From assembly GCA_963744935.1 (NCBI GenBank), contig CAVUVM010000013.1, forward strand, positions 1-64,000: a stretch of DNA of 64,000 bases, in the 5' to 3' direction. The position numbers and the translations under genes are program-made. Source of the stretch: Bog-473 sp963744935. GTDB taxonomy: Bacteria > Actinomycetota > Acidimicrobiia > Acidimicrobiales > RAAP-2. Below, in pieces: positions 16,699 to 26,216 of this stretch (positions are counted from its first letter, which is position 1; each line of letters opens with the position of its first letter). Under the pieces are notes generated by a model. That model was not told the origin of the DNA. It saw only the letters and a list, made by a program, of their open reading frames with translations, and did no database searches.

Positions 16699-17882
16699 AT
16701 TCCCCGGGCCACGTTCGGTCGCACGTCGAGGTGCCAGTGGTCGGCGTCACGGACCTGCGAACGGTATGCGAGGACGAGTGCCTGGGCCATGCGCTGATCC
16801 GTGCAAAGGTCGATCAAAGCTTCCTGGGTAAGCTTGGACTGCCGCATCCACTCCTCGGGCTGGCGCAACAGTGAGATCTCGCTCACCGCATGTGCGGGGC
16901 TGTCGACGTGAATGCCGATGCGATCGCCGTCGATGGACGCCAGGTTGCGGACGACCGAGGGAAGCCCGATGCGCGCCGCCTCGAGCACTGTCATGGGAAC
17001 GCCGACCTCCCACGCCGCGGTATGCAAACATATGTGGCTGGATGCAAGGAGTTCCAGAGCCGCGGCCCGATCCAGCCAACCCGTGACCGTGACCCCGAGA
17101 TGCTCCAACCCGGCCCGAAGACGAGGATCCCCCTCACCGATCCAAGTCCAGTCGACATCCAGACCCCGATCTCGCGCGATCCTGACCACGTCCATGAAGA
17201 AATCGGGATCTTTCTGAGGGCAGATGCGACCGAGGCTGGTCACCCGAACACGGTCCAACGGTCCCGGGCCTTCGGCGCGGTCCGTAAGCTCGGGAGGCAG
17301 ATCCGGCGTATTGACAGCTCGAATCACCCGCCACCGACCCGAAAGGGAATCGGCCAAGCGGCCTTCATGTTCGCTCGCGGCTAACAACGTCCCCGTTCGC
17401 CAGGCGAGCATCCGCTCCACCATCCGAATGACAGCCCGCTTCGACGGGCTGAGATCCGTGCGCTCAAAAGCGAAGCAATGGGGGGTATACACGATGGTTG
17501 CCCTGGGGATTGTCGGCAGCGCTCGCACGTATGCGCCCGCGTAAGAGCTCTGTGCATGGACGATGTCGGGCCGAAGCTCACGATAGGCACGAGCCAGCTG
17601 CTGCATCGAGTTGATGAGGCCGACCCGCGGACCCGCATCAATGTAGGTCACCGAGTCGCGTCGCTCTGTGTGGCCGAAGTGCGGTCGCCGGCGCAGGATG
17701 AGAATGGTGTGCTCCGCCTCCGGAGCACTGGCGATCATTCCGTGGATGCTGGTGGCGACGCCTCCTCCGAACGACTCCGAGACGTGGAGGACAGCCAACC
17801 GATCGCGTGATGCCTGTATTTCGGAGGACCGAGGCCGCTCGATTCTCGTCAATGAGTCCTCCCGGGAATGGCGCGACAGCAC
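16695..17882 (-). CDS. GT4-family glycosyltransferase, first gene of the operon
   Basis: 395 residues, GTG start; the true start may be later, near the first strand RLAVLHVSESFGGG. GT-B fold: acceptor-side loop FGGGVATSIHGM, then a C-terminal donor domain from about 205 (VRVTSLGRICPQKDPDFFMDV, WIGEGDPRLRAGL, AAWEVGVPMTVLEAARIGLPSVV). The conserved E..EA-type pair is seen as VPMTVLEAA. It should lengthen the lipid-linked repeat unit. The 214-bp region between it and the divergent 18097 gene must carry the operon promoter. Confidence 0.9.
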   Translation of the reverse strand: MLSRHSREDSLTRIERPRSSEIQASRDRLAVLHVSESFGGGVATSIHGMIASAPEAEHTILILRRRPHFGHTERRDSVTYIDAGPRVGLINSMQQLARAYRELRPDIVHAQSSYAGAYVRALPTIPRATIVYTPHCFAFERTDLSPSKRAVIRMVERMLAWRTGTLLAASEHEGRLADSLSGRWRVIRAVNTPDLPPELTDRAEGPGPLDRVRVTSLGRICPQKDPDFFMDVVRIARDRGLDVDWTWIGEGDPRLRAGLEHLGVTVTGWLDRAAALELLASSHICLHTAAWEVGVPMTVLEAARIGLPSVVRNLASIDGDRIGIHVDSPAHAVSEISLLRQPEEWMRQSKLTQEALIDLCTDQRMAQALVLAYRSQVRDADHWHLDVRPNVARGM

Positions 17883-18096
17883 CAGCTCACATCCGCCCCG
17901 TCGACCAGGTCACAGCGCTACTGGCGTCCAGCGCCTCTTGGCCCAATGGGGCTACCTGCGACGCTTCAGAGCCGGAGAAACCAGCTGTGATACGTCTGGG
18001 TAACGTCCTGGATGTATTTTCCGCACCTTCGCCCGGTTCCGTACACTGGTGGTTCAGGTCGGAGGCGCTGGGATCGAATGGCATGGATAGATTGCC

Positions 18097-19338
18097 GTGG
18101 TAGGCGGGTTGGCCCGGCGTACGCGCCGTGGAGACGGAGCCGGGAAGCCGGGGACTGGAGCATCGCGAAGAGGGGCCGCGGTGGTGATGCTCGTCGTCGG
18201 GATGGCGGCCCTCGTCTCAGCATGCTCGGGGCCAGGCACCACCCAACCCAAAGCGTCGTCTGAGGTGCGCGCGCTGCTGAGCGTGGATGACGTGTCCCCG
18301 AACTCGGGCCCCACAACTGGGGGGACGCTTGTCGAGATCAGAGGTACGGGGATCAGTGGAACGACCAAGGTGATGTTTGGCTCTGTAGCGGCCTCGACCT
18401 TTCACGTCGTGTCAGACACAGAAGTGACCGCTATCTCGCCTCCACAGTCAGCCAGCCTTCAAACGGTTTCCGTGACCACGCCCCTCGGCGCCAGCGCACC
18501 GGGTCCGATCAACGATCAGTTCACGTACGACGCTCCCACTCCGGTCGTCGGCTCCGTGACCCCCGCCTCCGGTCCCATTGGAGGTGGCACCGTGGTGACG
18601 ATTACGGGATCCGGATTCATCGGGACCGGAAAGGTGCGGTTCGGAACCGTGCCGGCGACTCGCTTCACGGTGGTGTCTGACAGCGTCCTCACGGCCGTCA
18701 CCCCGGCCCAACTCCCCGGGCCGCATCCGGTGTACGTGACCACGGCTGGAGGGTCCAACGATTTGGTAAACGATGAGGTCGAGTTCAGGGCCCTTGCTCC
18801 GGCCCCGACCGTCACCTCCCTGACGCCTGCGGTAGGCCCGACCGCGGGGGGCACCATGGTCACCATCACGGGAAGCGGGTTCGGCGACGCAACCAAGGTG
18901 GCCTTCGGACCGGTGCTGGCCACGAAGTTCGCCGTCGTGTCCGATACGGAGATCACAGCCATCACGCCTGCCCAGGTGCACGGGACCCGTCCGGTCTATG
19001 TGATCACGCCAGCTGGGAGGAATTCGACGACGCTCGGGAGTCTCTTTACCTTTGTCGCGTCGGCCCCCTCAGTGACGTCCGTCACACCGAACTCGGGTCC
19101 CTCCTCCGGTGGCACCAGTGTCACCCTCACGGGAACCGGGTTCTCCGGCACGACCAAGGTGGATTTCGGAGCTGTGCCGGCCAGTAGTTTCACTGTGGTG
19201 TCGGCCACCGAGATCACCGCCGTGACCCCGGCTCAACGACCGGGAACCCGGCCGGTGCTCGTCACCACGGCCCTGAATGGGACCAATGTGACGGACGGTT
19301 CGCCTGACTCGTTCACCTACGTCGCTCTATCGTCGTGA
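18097..19338 (+). CDS. Lipoprotein with four IPT/TIG domains
   Basis: 413 residues from GTG 18097; a GTG pair at 18181 just before the hydrophobic segment is a possible later start. Signal peptide MLVVGMAALVSAC with a lipobox Cys at about residue 42. Four tandem IPT/TIG Ig-like domains of about 85-90 residues follow, each with the pattern V.SVTP.SGP..GGT.VTITG.GF.G.TKV.FG..PA..F.VVSDTE.TA.TPA, and then the gene stops. No catalytic domain. Surface-anchored adhesin or polysaccharide-binding role likely. Divergent from the polymer operon, sharing its intergenic region. Confidence 0.85.
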   Translation: MVGGLARRTRRGDGAGKPGTGASRRGAAVVMLVVGMAALVSACSGPGTTQPKASSEVRALLSVDDVSPNSGPTTGGTLVEIRGTGISGTTKVMFGSVAASTFHVVSDTEVTAISPPQSASLQTVSVTTPLGASAPGPINDQFTYDAPTPVVGSVTPASGPIGGGTVVTITGSGFIGTGKVRFGTVPATRFTVVSDSVLTAVTPAQLPGPHPVYVTTAGGSNDLVNDEVEFRALAPAPTVTSLTPAVGPTAGGTMVTITGSGFGDATKVAFGPVLATKFAVVSDTEITAITPAQVHGTRPVYVITPAGRNSTTLGSLFTFVASAPSVTSVTPNSGPSSGGTSVTLTGTGFSGTTKVDFGAVPASSFTVVSATEITAVTPAQRPGTRPVLVTTALNGTNVTDGSPDSFTYVALSS

Positions 19339-19484
19339 TGCCTCCGTCAACTCCAGCGAGACGAGGAGGGCTGCGACGTCGTCGGCAGAGGTTTCGAGCC
19401 GGACGAGACAAGATCGTGAAAGGAAGAAATGCATTGCTCCAGCACACACCGAGTGATCTTCGTGCCTGAACCGCGGAGTCCCAG

Positions 19485-21104
19485 ATGACGACGGAAGCCG
19501 GCACCGTGAACCTGCGTACCTACCCCCGGGTTCTTTGGCGACGGAAGTGGTGGGTGGTCGGCTGTGCCGTCCTTGGCCTCATCGGAAGCAGCGTCTACGC
19601 CTTCACGACGCACAAGCAATACTCGGCGACGACACAACTCGTCTTACAGGCGCCTGCCGGGTCCTCCACGACGGCCACCACCAACGCGACGACCGAGGAG
19701 GCCACACAGCTGCAGTTGCTGACCAACTCAGCCATCGTCGACGCAGTCGAGGCTCGTCTCGGTCTCTCCACCCTTGACGTCTCAGTAAGCGATCAAGGTG
19801 CGACGAACGCGATCTCCGTCACCGCCAAAGCCTCTCGGGCCGACCAGGCTGCTCAAATCGCGAATGCATACGCGACAGAAGCGATCAACTACGAAAACAC
19901 GTTGGCACTCAAGAACATCACGCGGGCCGAGGCCCAGCTGGAGCAGCAGATCAACACTGCTCAGAAACAACTGCCGGCGACGTCAGGAACTCCTCAAGGC
20001 ACCGCCTTGGGAGACCAGCTGGCCGCGCTGCAGGAGCAGTACTCGCAGCTCCAGGTTGAGGCCGCCGGAAACCCCGGGGGTGTCACGGTCTTTTCCGCGG
20101 CCACGACACCGAGGACACCCAGCTCGCCAAAGAACTGGGTGATCATCCTGATAGGTCTGGCCGCCGGACTGCTCGTGGGGATCTGTGCGGCGTTCATCGT
20201 CGACAGCCTCGATGACTCCATCCGATCCGAAGAGCAGCTGGAGGCACTGACCTCGGGCGCACCGATCTTCGGTCTGGTCCCGCAGATCAAGGGGAGGCAT
20301 TCGCGGTCCACGCCGTATTTGGCCTCCGTGACCGAACCACACTCGCCTGTAGCGGAGGCGTACTGGGCACTTCGCACCTCTCTCAAGTACGCCGGTGTCC
20401 ACGATCGAGTGACATCGGTGCTCGTCACCAGTCCCGCCGCTGACGAGGGGAAGACCACCACGGTGGCGAACATGGGCGTGGTGCTCTCGAAGGCCGGCCA
20501 ACGGGTCCTACTGGTGGCGGTGGACTTCCGCCGACCTCGATTGTCTTCGTTCTTCGGTCTGAGCGACGCTGTCGGTCTCTCTTCGATCGTCACCGGTGAC
20601 GCCACGCTCGAAGAGGCCCTCCAAAAAGTCCCCGACCTTCCCGGATTGACCTACCTCGGCACCGGCCCAGCTCCTCACGACCCCGCCGGCTTCCTCAGCA
20701 ACCCCAAGACGGAGGAGGTCTTCCAGACGCTGAGCCAGCGGTTCGACGTGGTCATCTACGACAGCCCACCAGTCGTTCCGGTCACCGACGCCGTCCTCCT
20801 GGCCGAGCAGACCGATCTCTCACTCGTCGTTGTCGCCACCGGTGTAACGAAGAGGGATTCATTGCGGCGAGCCCAAGAACGGCTCACGGGAGCCGGGGTC
20901 AAGCGTCTCGGGATCGTGCTGAACGACGTCTCCGGCGAGATCCGCGACGTGGCAAGAGGCTACGGCTATGCACCGTTGGACTCTCGAAACGACAGCGGGT
21001 CAGATGCGAGGACCGAGAATTCCAACGTCACCGTCGAGAAGCAGCTTGCATCGGTGACCGCGGGGGGCAAAACCACTTCGTCGACCAATCATCACGAGGA
21101 CTGA
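19485..21104 (+). CDS. Wzc/CapAB-like chain-length and tyrosine-kinase protein
   Basis: 539 residues. N-terminal Wzz-type chain-length domain with membrane helices at about 22-40 and 217-241 flanking a coiled extracytoplasmic loop. A BY-kinase domain follows: Walker A SPAADEGKTTT at about 314-323, Walker A' VAVDFRRP at about 343-350 and Walker B VIYDSPP at about 422-428. The kinase and its ATP-site motifs are complete. The C-terminal tail has only two tyrosines close together (GYGYAPL), fewer than the usual tyrosine cluster. It controls polymer length and export in a Wzx/Wzy system. Located on the opposite strand from the biosynthetic operon, after the IPT lipoprotein gene. Confidence 0.92.
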   Translation: MTTEAGTVNLRTYPRVLWRRKWWVVGCAVLGLIGSSVYAFTTHKQYSATTQLVLQAPAGSSTTATTNATTEEATQLQLLTNSAIVDAVEARLGLSTLDVSVSDQGATNAISVTAKASRADQAAQIANAYATEAINYENTLALKNITRAEAQLEQQINTAQKQLPATSGTPQGTALGDQLAALQEQYSQLQVEAAGNPGGVTVFSAATTPRTPSSPKNWVIILIGLAAGLLVGICAAFIVDSLDDSIRSEEQLEALTSGAPIFGLVPQIKGRHSRSTPYLASVTEPHSPVAEAYWALRTSLKYAGVHDRVTSVLVTSPAADEGKTTTVANMGVVLSKAGQRVLLVAVDFRRPRLSSFFGLSDAVGLSSIVTGDATLEEALQKVPDLPGLTYLGTGPAPHDPAGFLSNPKTEEVFQTLSQRFDVVIYDSPPVVPVTDAVLLAEQTDLSLVVVATGVTKRDSLRRAQERLTGAGVKRLGIVLNDVSGEIRDVARGYGYAPLDSRNDSGSDARTENSNVTVEKQLASVTAGGKTTSSTNHHED

Positions 21105-21207
21105 GAGCCCAAGCTGCGCCCGGGCGCGGATGGAGCCGACCGCCAGGCCACGGCGCGACACTGCGCCAGTCGACACCTGGCGAGGAGTGCCCGGTTCGCT
21201 TGGATGG

Positions 21208-22425
21208 TCAGCCCAGGTGAAGCGACACGGGCACCGACCACAGAACAGGTGCTCCCTGCTCGGCTCCGGTCACGAAGTAGAGCAGCCCGGCGGTCCCCAC
21301 CACCTGGGTTCCCTCGCTGCCCACCATGATCGGGTACATCGTCAGGGGCCCGTTGAACACCTGCTGAGGGGTGCTCCAGTTGACGAGGTCACGGCTGGCG
21401 GTGATGTAGACGCCACCAGTGGTGGCCTCGCGTCCCCACCCGATCCAGACACCGAGGCTTGCATCGTACTGAACGGAGTAGAGGACTCCTCCCAGGTGGG
21501 CGAAGCCGGGCAACGCAGTCCCGTCACTGCCAAGGGCAGGTTGGCTGAAGGAGCCGTTTACGTAGTTGAACCACGTACCCGGTCGTCCCGAGGGGTCAGA
21601 CGAAACAGCCTCGCAGGACAAGCCACCATGACATCCGTAGAAGGCCACCCACTGGTGGGTCTGGAAGTCCCACACGACGGTCTGGAAGTTGTCACCTCCG
21701 AGGGTGGGGGTGTCCGGCTGAGGCTCCGACGCAGTTAGGAATTGTGCGGCCTGGCCCCAGGTTTGGCCGTTGTCGTACGAATAGGCGACGCCCGCCGAGG
21801 CCCAGAAGTCGCCCTTGCCGTTCAACGTGGCGTAGGGGCAGAGCTGCGGAGGGGAATCAGCGCAGCCATAATGGTGCTCGGCGTGGAAGAACGCGACCAG
21901 CGTGTTTGTGCCGAGCCGAAAGACCGAGTTGACCCACCCTCCGCCGTTGTCCCACGTGAAGTTGGAAGGGATCAGGGGACCGTTGTCCTGCGTGGTCTCG
22001 TTGGGCCCGGGGAACGGTGTTGAGCTGAAAGCCATAGATGTCGTTCCGGTCGGCCAGAACACCATCCAGGGACCGGTCGCACTCGTCGCGTCGTAGAGAG
22101 AGGTCGAGTCGTAGCTGCCCGCTGGGATCACGTCCAGCGAGTCGTTGGGTTGGTGTTTGGAATTGAGCGCCGTCGACGGGACCGCGACAGCCGATGGTGA
22201 ACCGACCGTGGCCGTGACCGTCGGAGCCGTCAAAGCCGTTGGAGTCGTCGAAGCCGTCGAAGCCGCCAGGGTTTGACCTTGCGGGGCCAACAGGCTCAGC
22301 ACCAGGAGAGCCAGGGCGACCAGACCGGTCCGGATGCCACGTACGCCGCGAAGAGGCGGGGGTCTCCGAGTCATTGCGACTGCCCTCAGCAGCGTCGACA
22401 GCCGTTCGCGGCGCTTTCGTGCCAT
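21208..22425 (-). CDS. Secreted Asp-box protein, paralog of the 13084 gene
   Basis: 405 residues from ATG 22425, chosen because AGAGGTGG lies four bases before it; the frame is open to an ATG at 22470. A basic n-region and long hydrophobic stretch (LVALALLVLSLLAPQG) form a signal peptide without a lipobox, so this copy should be released or wall-bound rather than lipid-anchored. The mature part carries an Asp-box SYDNGQTW and the stretches PNETTQDNG, AEHHYGCADS, TPTLGGDNFQTVVWD and YPIMVGSEG, matching the paralog throughout. Likely a propeller with glycan-binding or trimming function; no enzyme activity can be assigned. Confidence 0.75.
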   Translation of the reverse strand: MARKRRERLSTLLRAVAMTRRPPPLRGVRGIRTGLVALALLVLSLLAPQGQTLAASTASTTPTALTAPTVTATVGSPSAVAVPSTALNSKHQPNDSLDVIPAGSYDSTSLYDATSATGPWMVFWPTGTTSMAFSSTPFPGPNETTQDNGPLIPSNFTWDNGGGWVNSVFRLGTNTLVAFFHAEHHYGCADSPPQLCPYATLNGKGDFWASAGVAYSYDNGQTWGQAAQFLTASEPQPDTPTLGGDNFQTVVWDFQTHQWVAFYGCHGGLSCEAVSSDPSGRPGTWFNYVNGSFSQPALGSDGTALPGFAHLGGVLYSVQYDASLGVWIGWGREATTGGVYITASRDLVNWSTPQQVFNGPLTMYPIMVGSEGTQVVGTAGLLYFVTGAEQGAPVLWSVPVSLHLG

Positions 22426-22656
22426 TGCCACCTCTGCTCTTCTCGGCCGATACGTTCCCGAACTCTTCATCGGCCGTCTCTGGTGGCAACCGCGTCAACT
22501 TCCGTCTATTTGTCCCTCACAAGTGAGCTCGTTGTCCATGAATTGTGGGCCTTTTGAGTCCGCGCCCGCCCATCTCCCGCTGACGCTGCCTTCGACGGGG
22601 CTCCGCTGGAGAGGTCGAGACGTCATCCTCCCCGAGAGGCGCACTGAAACGACTGG

Positions 22657-25600
22657 TCAGGAATCAACGATGGTAACCACAGGCGAAGTCGCCAGCGCCA
22701 CGGGCTTCCCCGAAGCCGTGGAGGCCTCGGAGGCCGGGAATTTGTACGAGCCCAAGTCCTCAGGTGCAGCCGCACCTACACCGCCGCCCGCCGTCGATCC
22801 GTAGACGATCGTGCAGGTCTGCGCGCCGGCGAGCATTACCCCGGTGACGGCGATGGTCCGTCCCGTGATAGTGAAGACGGTTCCGCACGTCGTGGTGACG
22901 TACCCGGCAGCACTCGGGAGAGTCGAGGGGGCATCCGGCCAATCACCGGTTGGCACGGTCAGCTTCACCTCACCACGATTGAGGCCCCCCGCGGCAGCGG
23001 TGTACGTGAAGGTGAAGGTGACGGCCGGCGACCCGACGCCGGACCCCACATTCACCGTGCTCGGGGAGACGGTCATGGTTCCCGAGCCGTTTGCCGCAGA
23101 CACGGTGACCACCGGAGTGGTCGCGAGCGCGGTGAGCGTCCCCGAAGACGTCGACGCCTCCGAGGCTGAGAAGGTGTACGGGCCGGTGGCGCTGGTGCTG
23201 GGGGCGGCTGCCCCCTTACCGCCACCCGTCGTCGATCCGTAGCTGATCGTGCACGTCTGCCCGGCGGCGAGTGTCACGCCGGTGATCTTTATGGTCCTGA
23301 CCGCGACGCTCACGGTTCCACAAGTCGATGCGACGTACCCGGCCGAAGTCGGCTTGGTCGAGGGAGTATCGGGCCACCCCGTGGGCACTGCCAGCGTCAG
23401 CTCACCCCCACTGAGCCCACCGGTGGCGGCGAAGTAGGTGAAGGTGAGGGTGTTGCCCGTCGATCCGGCGCTCACCGTGGACGGGGAGACGGTCATTCCG
23501 TTGGGGCCCGGGGTGATCGTGATCGACTGCTGGACAACCGCGGGCGCCCACGCCGCGTTCCCGGCCTGGTTGGCGTCGATGATGCAGGTCCCGACGGACA
23601 CGAAGCTCACCACTCCGCCCGAGAGCGTGCAGCCGGTGCTCGTGGAGTCGAGGGTGAATGTGACGGGCAGCCCCGACGACGCCGTGGCCGTGGGCCTGTA
23701 GGTCGGTCCACCGACCGGGGCTGGTGAGGGGTTGGTAGAGGTGAAGTTGATCGTCTGCGGTTCGGCCACCGCGGTGACGTCCAACGTATAGGTCGCGGTG
23801 GCCACCTGCGGCGTCGGCGTCGTGCTGTCGGTCACCTGGACGGTGAAGGTGTAGGTCCCCGCCGAGGTGATCTCGTTCGCCGTCAGATCACCGTTCTGGT
23901 CTAGGGACATGCCTTGGGGGAGTTGGCCCGAGGTGATGGACACGCTGTATGGGGCGACACCACCCGTGATCCCGATTGAGCTGTCGTAGTACTGCCACTG
24001 GGTGCCGGCAGGCAGACGTGAGGGAGCGGTGATCTCAAGCTTCGACTGGATGTCGAGGCAGGCCGTGCAGGTCTCCGCCACGTGGGGCGAACCGGGTTCC
24101 ACCACCGTGATGTCTCTCGGACCTCCCAGCGCCTCGGCCGCAGGGGTGAGAGTGAAAGTCAGGTCGGTCGAGGACTTCACACTGGTGCCGTGCTGTCCGC
24201 CCACCAACGTGCCCGAAATGAACACCTTCGCCCCGCTCTCGAATCCCGAGCCTTTCAAGGTGATGGTGCTCGCCGCGCCGCCGGTGACGGTGCTCGGGCT
24301 CACCGACGTGATTGCAGACCCCGGACTGGTGATCTCGTACGCGGTCACGCCGATGCCATCCCGCCCGGCCACGATGAGGTCGTTGTTGTCGAACACGGGT
24401 TGGGCGAAGAGGAAGGATCCCGGGGTGGAGATGTGCTCGATGATCTGGCCGTTATTCGCATTGAGCAGGTAAAAGCCCATGTCCTCGGGGGTATCGCCGG
24501 TGTAGACGCTGCAGGCCACGACCCCTTCACCGTCTTCGGAACACGAGCCGATGGGCGGGCCCGGGAGCCCCGTCTGCCAGATGGGTTGACCATTCGAGGG
24601 GTTGAGCTCTTGGACCGAACCCGAGTAGAAGGTGCCGTTGATGGTGGTGGGAGCACCCCCGGCCTCGATGAGATCTGAGCCGTTCCAGATGGCCGCCGCG
24701 TCGCACTCGTCCCCTCCACCACCTTGGGACATCTCGTACTCCCAGACCGGTCCGGCGGCCAGGTCGGATGGGTTGAGCGCGTAGTAGTAGCCGTCCTTGT
24801 TGCACGCGCCCACGAGTGGCGTCTCGACCCCGTTGATGTCGCCGGTGAAGGAGGTGGGCGAACTCCCGAAGTCGCCGTCGTCCACCCGGAGGTCTTGGGG
24901 GACCTGCCAGCCGTCTTCAAAGGTCAGCTTGGAGCCGTTGAGGCGGACGATCGACTCGTTGTACAGCGGCTGATCCTCGTAGGAGCCATAGGCGTTTCCG
25001 GTGGTGGCGATAACGTCGCCGTCTGGGAGCACCCCAAGGCTGCCCCATACGCTCGCACCTTGGTCGCCCGGGGGCAGGGAGTTCCACATCCCGATCTGGG
25101 CTCCCGTCGACTGGTTGAAACCGATCACGCCAGCGGGGACGAGAGGCAGGTCGCACCACGAGGCGATTCCGATGTAGACATCGCCGTTGGCCACCGTCGG
25201 CGACGACCAGGCGAAGTAGTCGTCTTCCGTCGAGGATGGTTTGTCGACCTGAGACTTCCATTCGACGGCCCCGGTGCTGGCATTGAGCGCGTAGAGGTTG
25301 CCGTCTTGGGAGTTCACGTAGACGGTCTCGACCCCGTTCGAGGGGTCGGGGGCGACGGTGGCGGTCGAGTAGATGCCCTGTGCTGCGGTCCCACAGCCCC
25401 CGCCGGGAGCCGGTAGGCGGAGCCCCAAGGAGTCCGACCACAGGATTTGCTGGGTGGACTCGCTCACTGCGTAGAAGATCCCGTCACCCACGCCGACGTA
25501 GAAGACCCCGTCGTAGACCACCGGGGTGGCCATGATGGTCGGTTCGCCGGCATTCGGAGAGGCAGGGGGCGACCACCGCCAGACCGGCTGCAGGTTGCCG

Positions 25601-25845
25601 CCTTGAATCCCAGGCACCGTGATAGAGGTGGCTGCGGGGTTGTAAGAGCTGTGGCTGGGGCCGTTCAGATATGCAGACCAGTCCGTGCCCGCGGCACCCG
25701 CAGAGCCCGGGGCGAGAACGGCGCCGGCCGTGGCCAGCGGAACCAATATCGCTGCCAGCCCCGTACAAAGGACCAAGCGGAAACGACTCCGCCTCTTCGA
25801 GCTGGCCCCTCCGCCTATCGGGTCTATCCCCGCTCGTTCAGACAC
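22657..25845 (-). CDS. Large secreted PQQ-propeller / IPT / Ig-repeat protein
   Basis: 1,062-1,064 residues. The Shine-Dalgarno AAGGAGG abuts ATG 25851 with no spacer, so GTG 25845 is the better start. Signal peptide to about residue 53. Residues about 55-500 form a PQQ/BamB-like propeller with blades of the type ILWSDSLG, STGAVEWKS and NGQPIWQTG. An IPT/TIG domain spans about 500-590 and a putative-Ig (He-PIG-like) domain about 595-690. A further Ig-like module includes CIIDANQAGNAAWAP. The C-terminus is two homologous repeats of about 135 residues (MTVSPSTV...LTFTY...STCGTV...GQTCTI.YGST). No anchor at the C-terminus. Probably an extracellular adhesin or scaffold. Confidence 0.82.
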   Translation of the reverse strand: MSERAGIDPIGGGASSKRRSRFRLVLCTGLAAILVPLATAGAVLAPGSAGAAGTDWSAYLNGPSHSSYNPAATSITVPGIQGGNLQPVWRWSPPASPNAGEPTIMATPVVYDGVFYVGVGDGIFYAVSESTQQILWSDSLGLRLPAPGGGCGTAAQGIYSTATVAPDPSNGVETVYVNSQDGNLYALNASTGAVEWKSQVDKPSSTEDDYFAWSSPTVANGDVYIGIASWCDLPLVPAGVIGFNQSTGAQIGMWNSLPPGDQGASVWGSLGVLPDGDVIATTGNAYGSYEDQPLYNESIVRLNGSKLTFEDGWQVPQDLRVDDGDFGSSPTSFTGDINGVETPLVGACNKDGYYYALNPSDLAAGPVWEYEMSQGGGGDECDAAAIWNGSDLIEAGGAPTTINGTFYSGSVQELNPSNGQPIWQTGLPGPPIGSCSEDGEGVVACSVYTGDTPEDMGFYLLNANNGQIIEHISTPGSFLFAQPVFDNNDLIVAGRDGIGVTAYEITSPGSAITSVSPSTVTGGAASTITLKGSGFESGAKVFISGTLVGGQHGTSVKSSTDLTFTLTPAAEALGGPRDITVVEPGSPHVAETCTACLDIQSKLEITAPSRLPAGTQWQYYDSSIGITGGVAPYSVSITSGQLPQGMSLDQNGDLTANEITSAGTYTFTVQVTDSTTPTPQVATATYTLDVTAVAEPQTINFTSTNPSPAPVGGPTYRPTATASSGLPVTFTLDSTSTGCTLSGGVVSFVSVGTCIIDANQAGNAAWAPAVVQQSITITPGPNGMTVSPSTVSAGSTGNTLTFTYFAATGGLSGGELTLAVPTGWPDTPSTKPTSAGYVASTCGTVSVAVRTIKITGVTLAAGQTCTISYGSTTGGGKGAAAPSTSATGPYTFSASEASTSSGTLTALATTPVVTVSAANGSGTMTVSPSTVNVGSGVGSPAVTFTFTYTAAAGGLNRGEVKLTVPTGDWPDAPSTLPSAAGYVTTTCGTVFTITGRTIAVTGVMLAGAQTCTIVYGSTAGGGVGAAAPEDLGSYKFPASEASTASGKPVALATSPVVTIVDS

Positions 25846-26168
25846 CCGCATCCTCCTTGGCTCCTTGGCAGCCGAATTAGGAGACGTCTGGCACGGGGTT
25901 TGATACCACTGCGGGCACGCCGTGAAACCGCCTGATCAGGTCAAACAGGCCATTTTTGGTTCACCGAGCGACCACTTCCCCGCCTGAACAGGAAATGGGC
26001 TTACGGGCGGAACGTTGAGGCCGAGAAGGTAGTTCGCCATGCGGCTCACCCACTATTCGCCCCTTTAGGTGGGCGACATGAGTGTGCCGCACCCAATCCG
26101 GCAGGCGACCGAAAGACGACGGCCCAGCCAGCCGTCACAGATAGACGCCGTAGACAGCCAGATTCTGA

Positions 26169-26216
26169 TCTTAATCCGCAGGTTGGGGGTTCAAATCCCC
26201 CGGGACAGCACACCCC
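26169..26216 (+). other. 3' fragment of tRNA-Lys(CTT), candidate attachment-site scar
   Basis: From the anticodon loop onwards this matches a tRNA: TCTTAATCCGC (anticodon CTT at 26170-26172, 3' side of the stem), variable loop, T-stem GGGGG (26185-26189), TTCAAAT loop, CCCCC (26197-26201) and a 3' acceptor strand. The 5' half is absent; upstream bases do not pair with the anticodon or acceptor stem. A tRNA 3' end starting at the anticodon loop is the classic att core left by tyrosine-recombinase integration. No integrase is nearby. Confidence 0.65.

Noticed and set aside
21116..21127. GCGCCCGGGCGC palindrome after the Wzc-like gene as a terminator
   Set aside because: No loop is possible without breaking the stem and such palindromes are expected by chance at this GC content.
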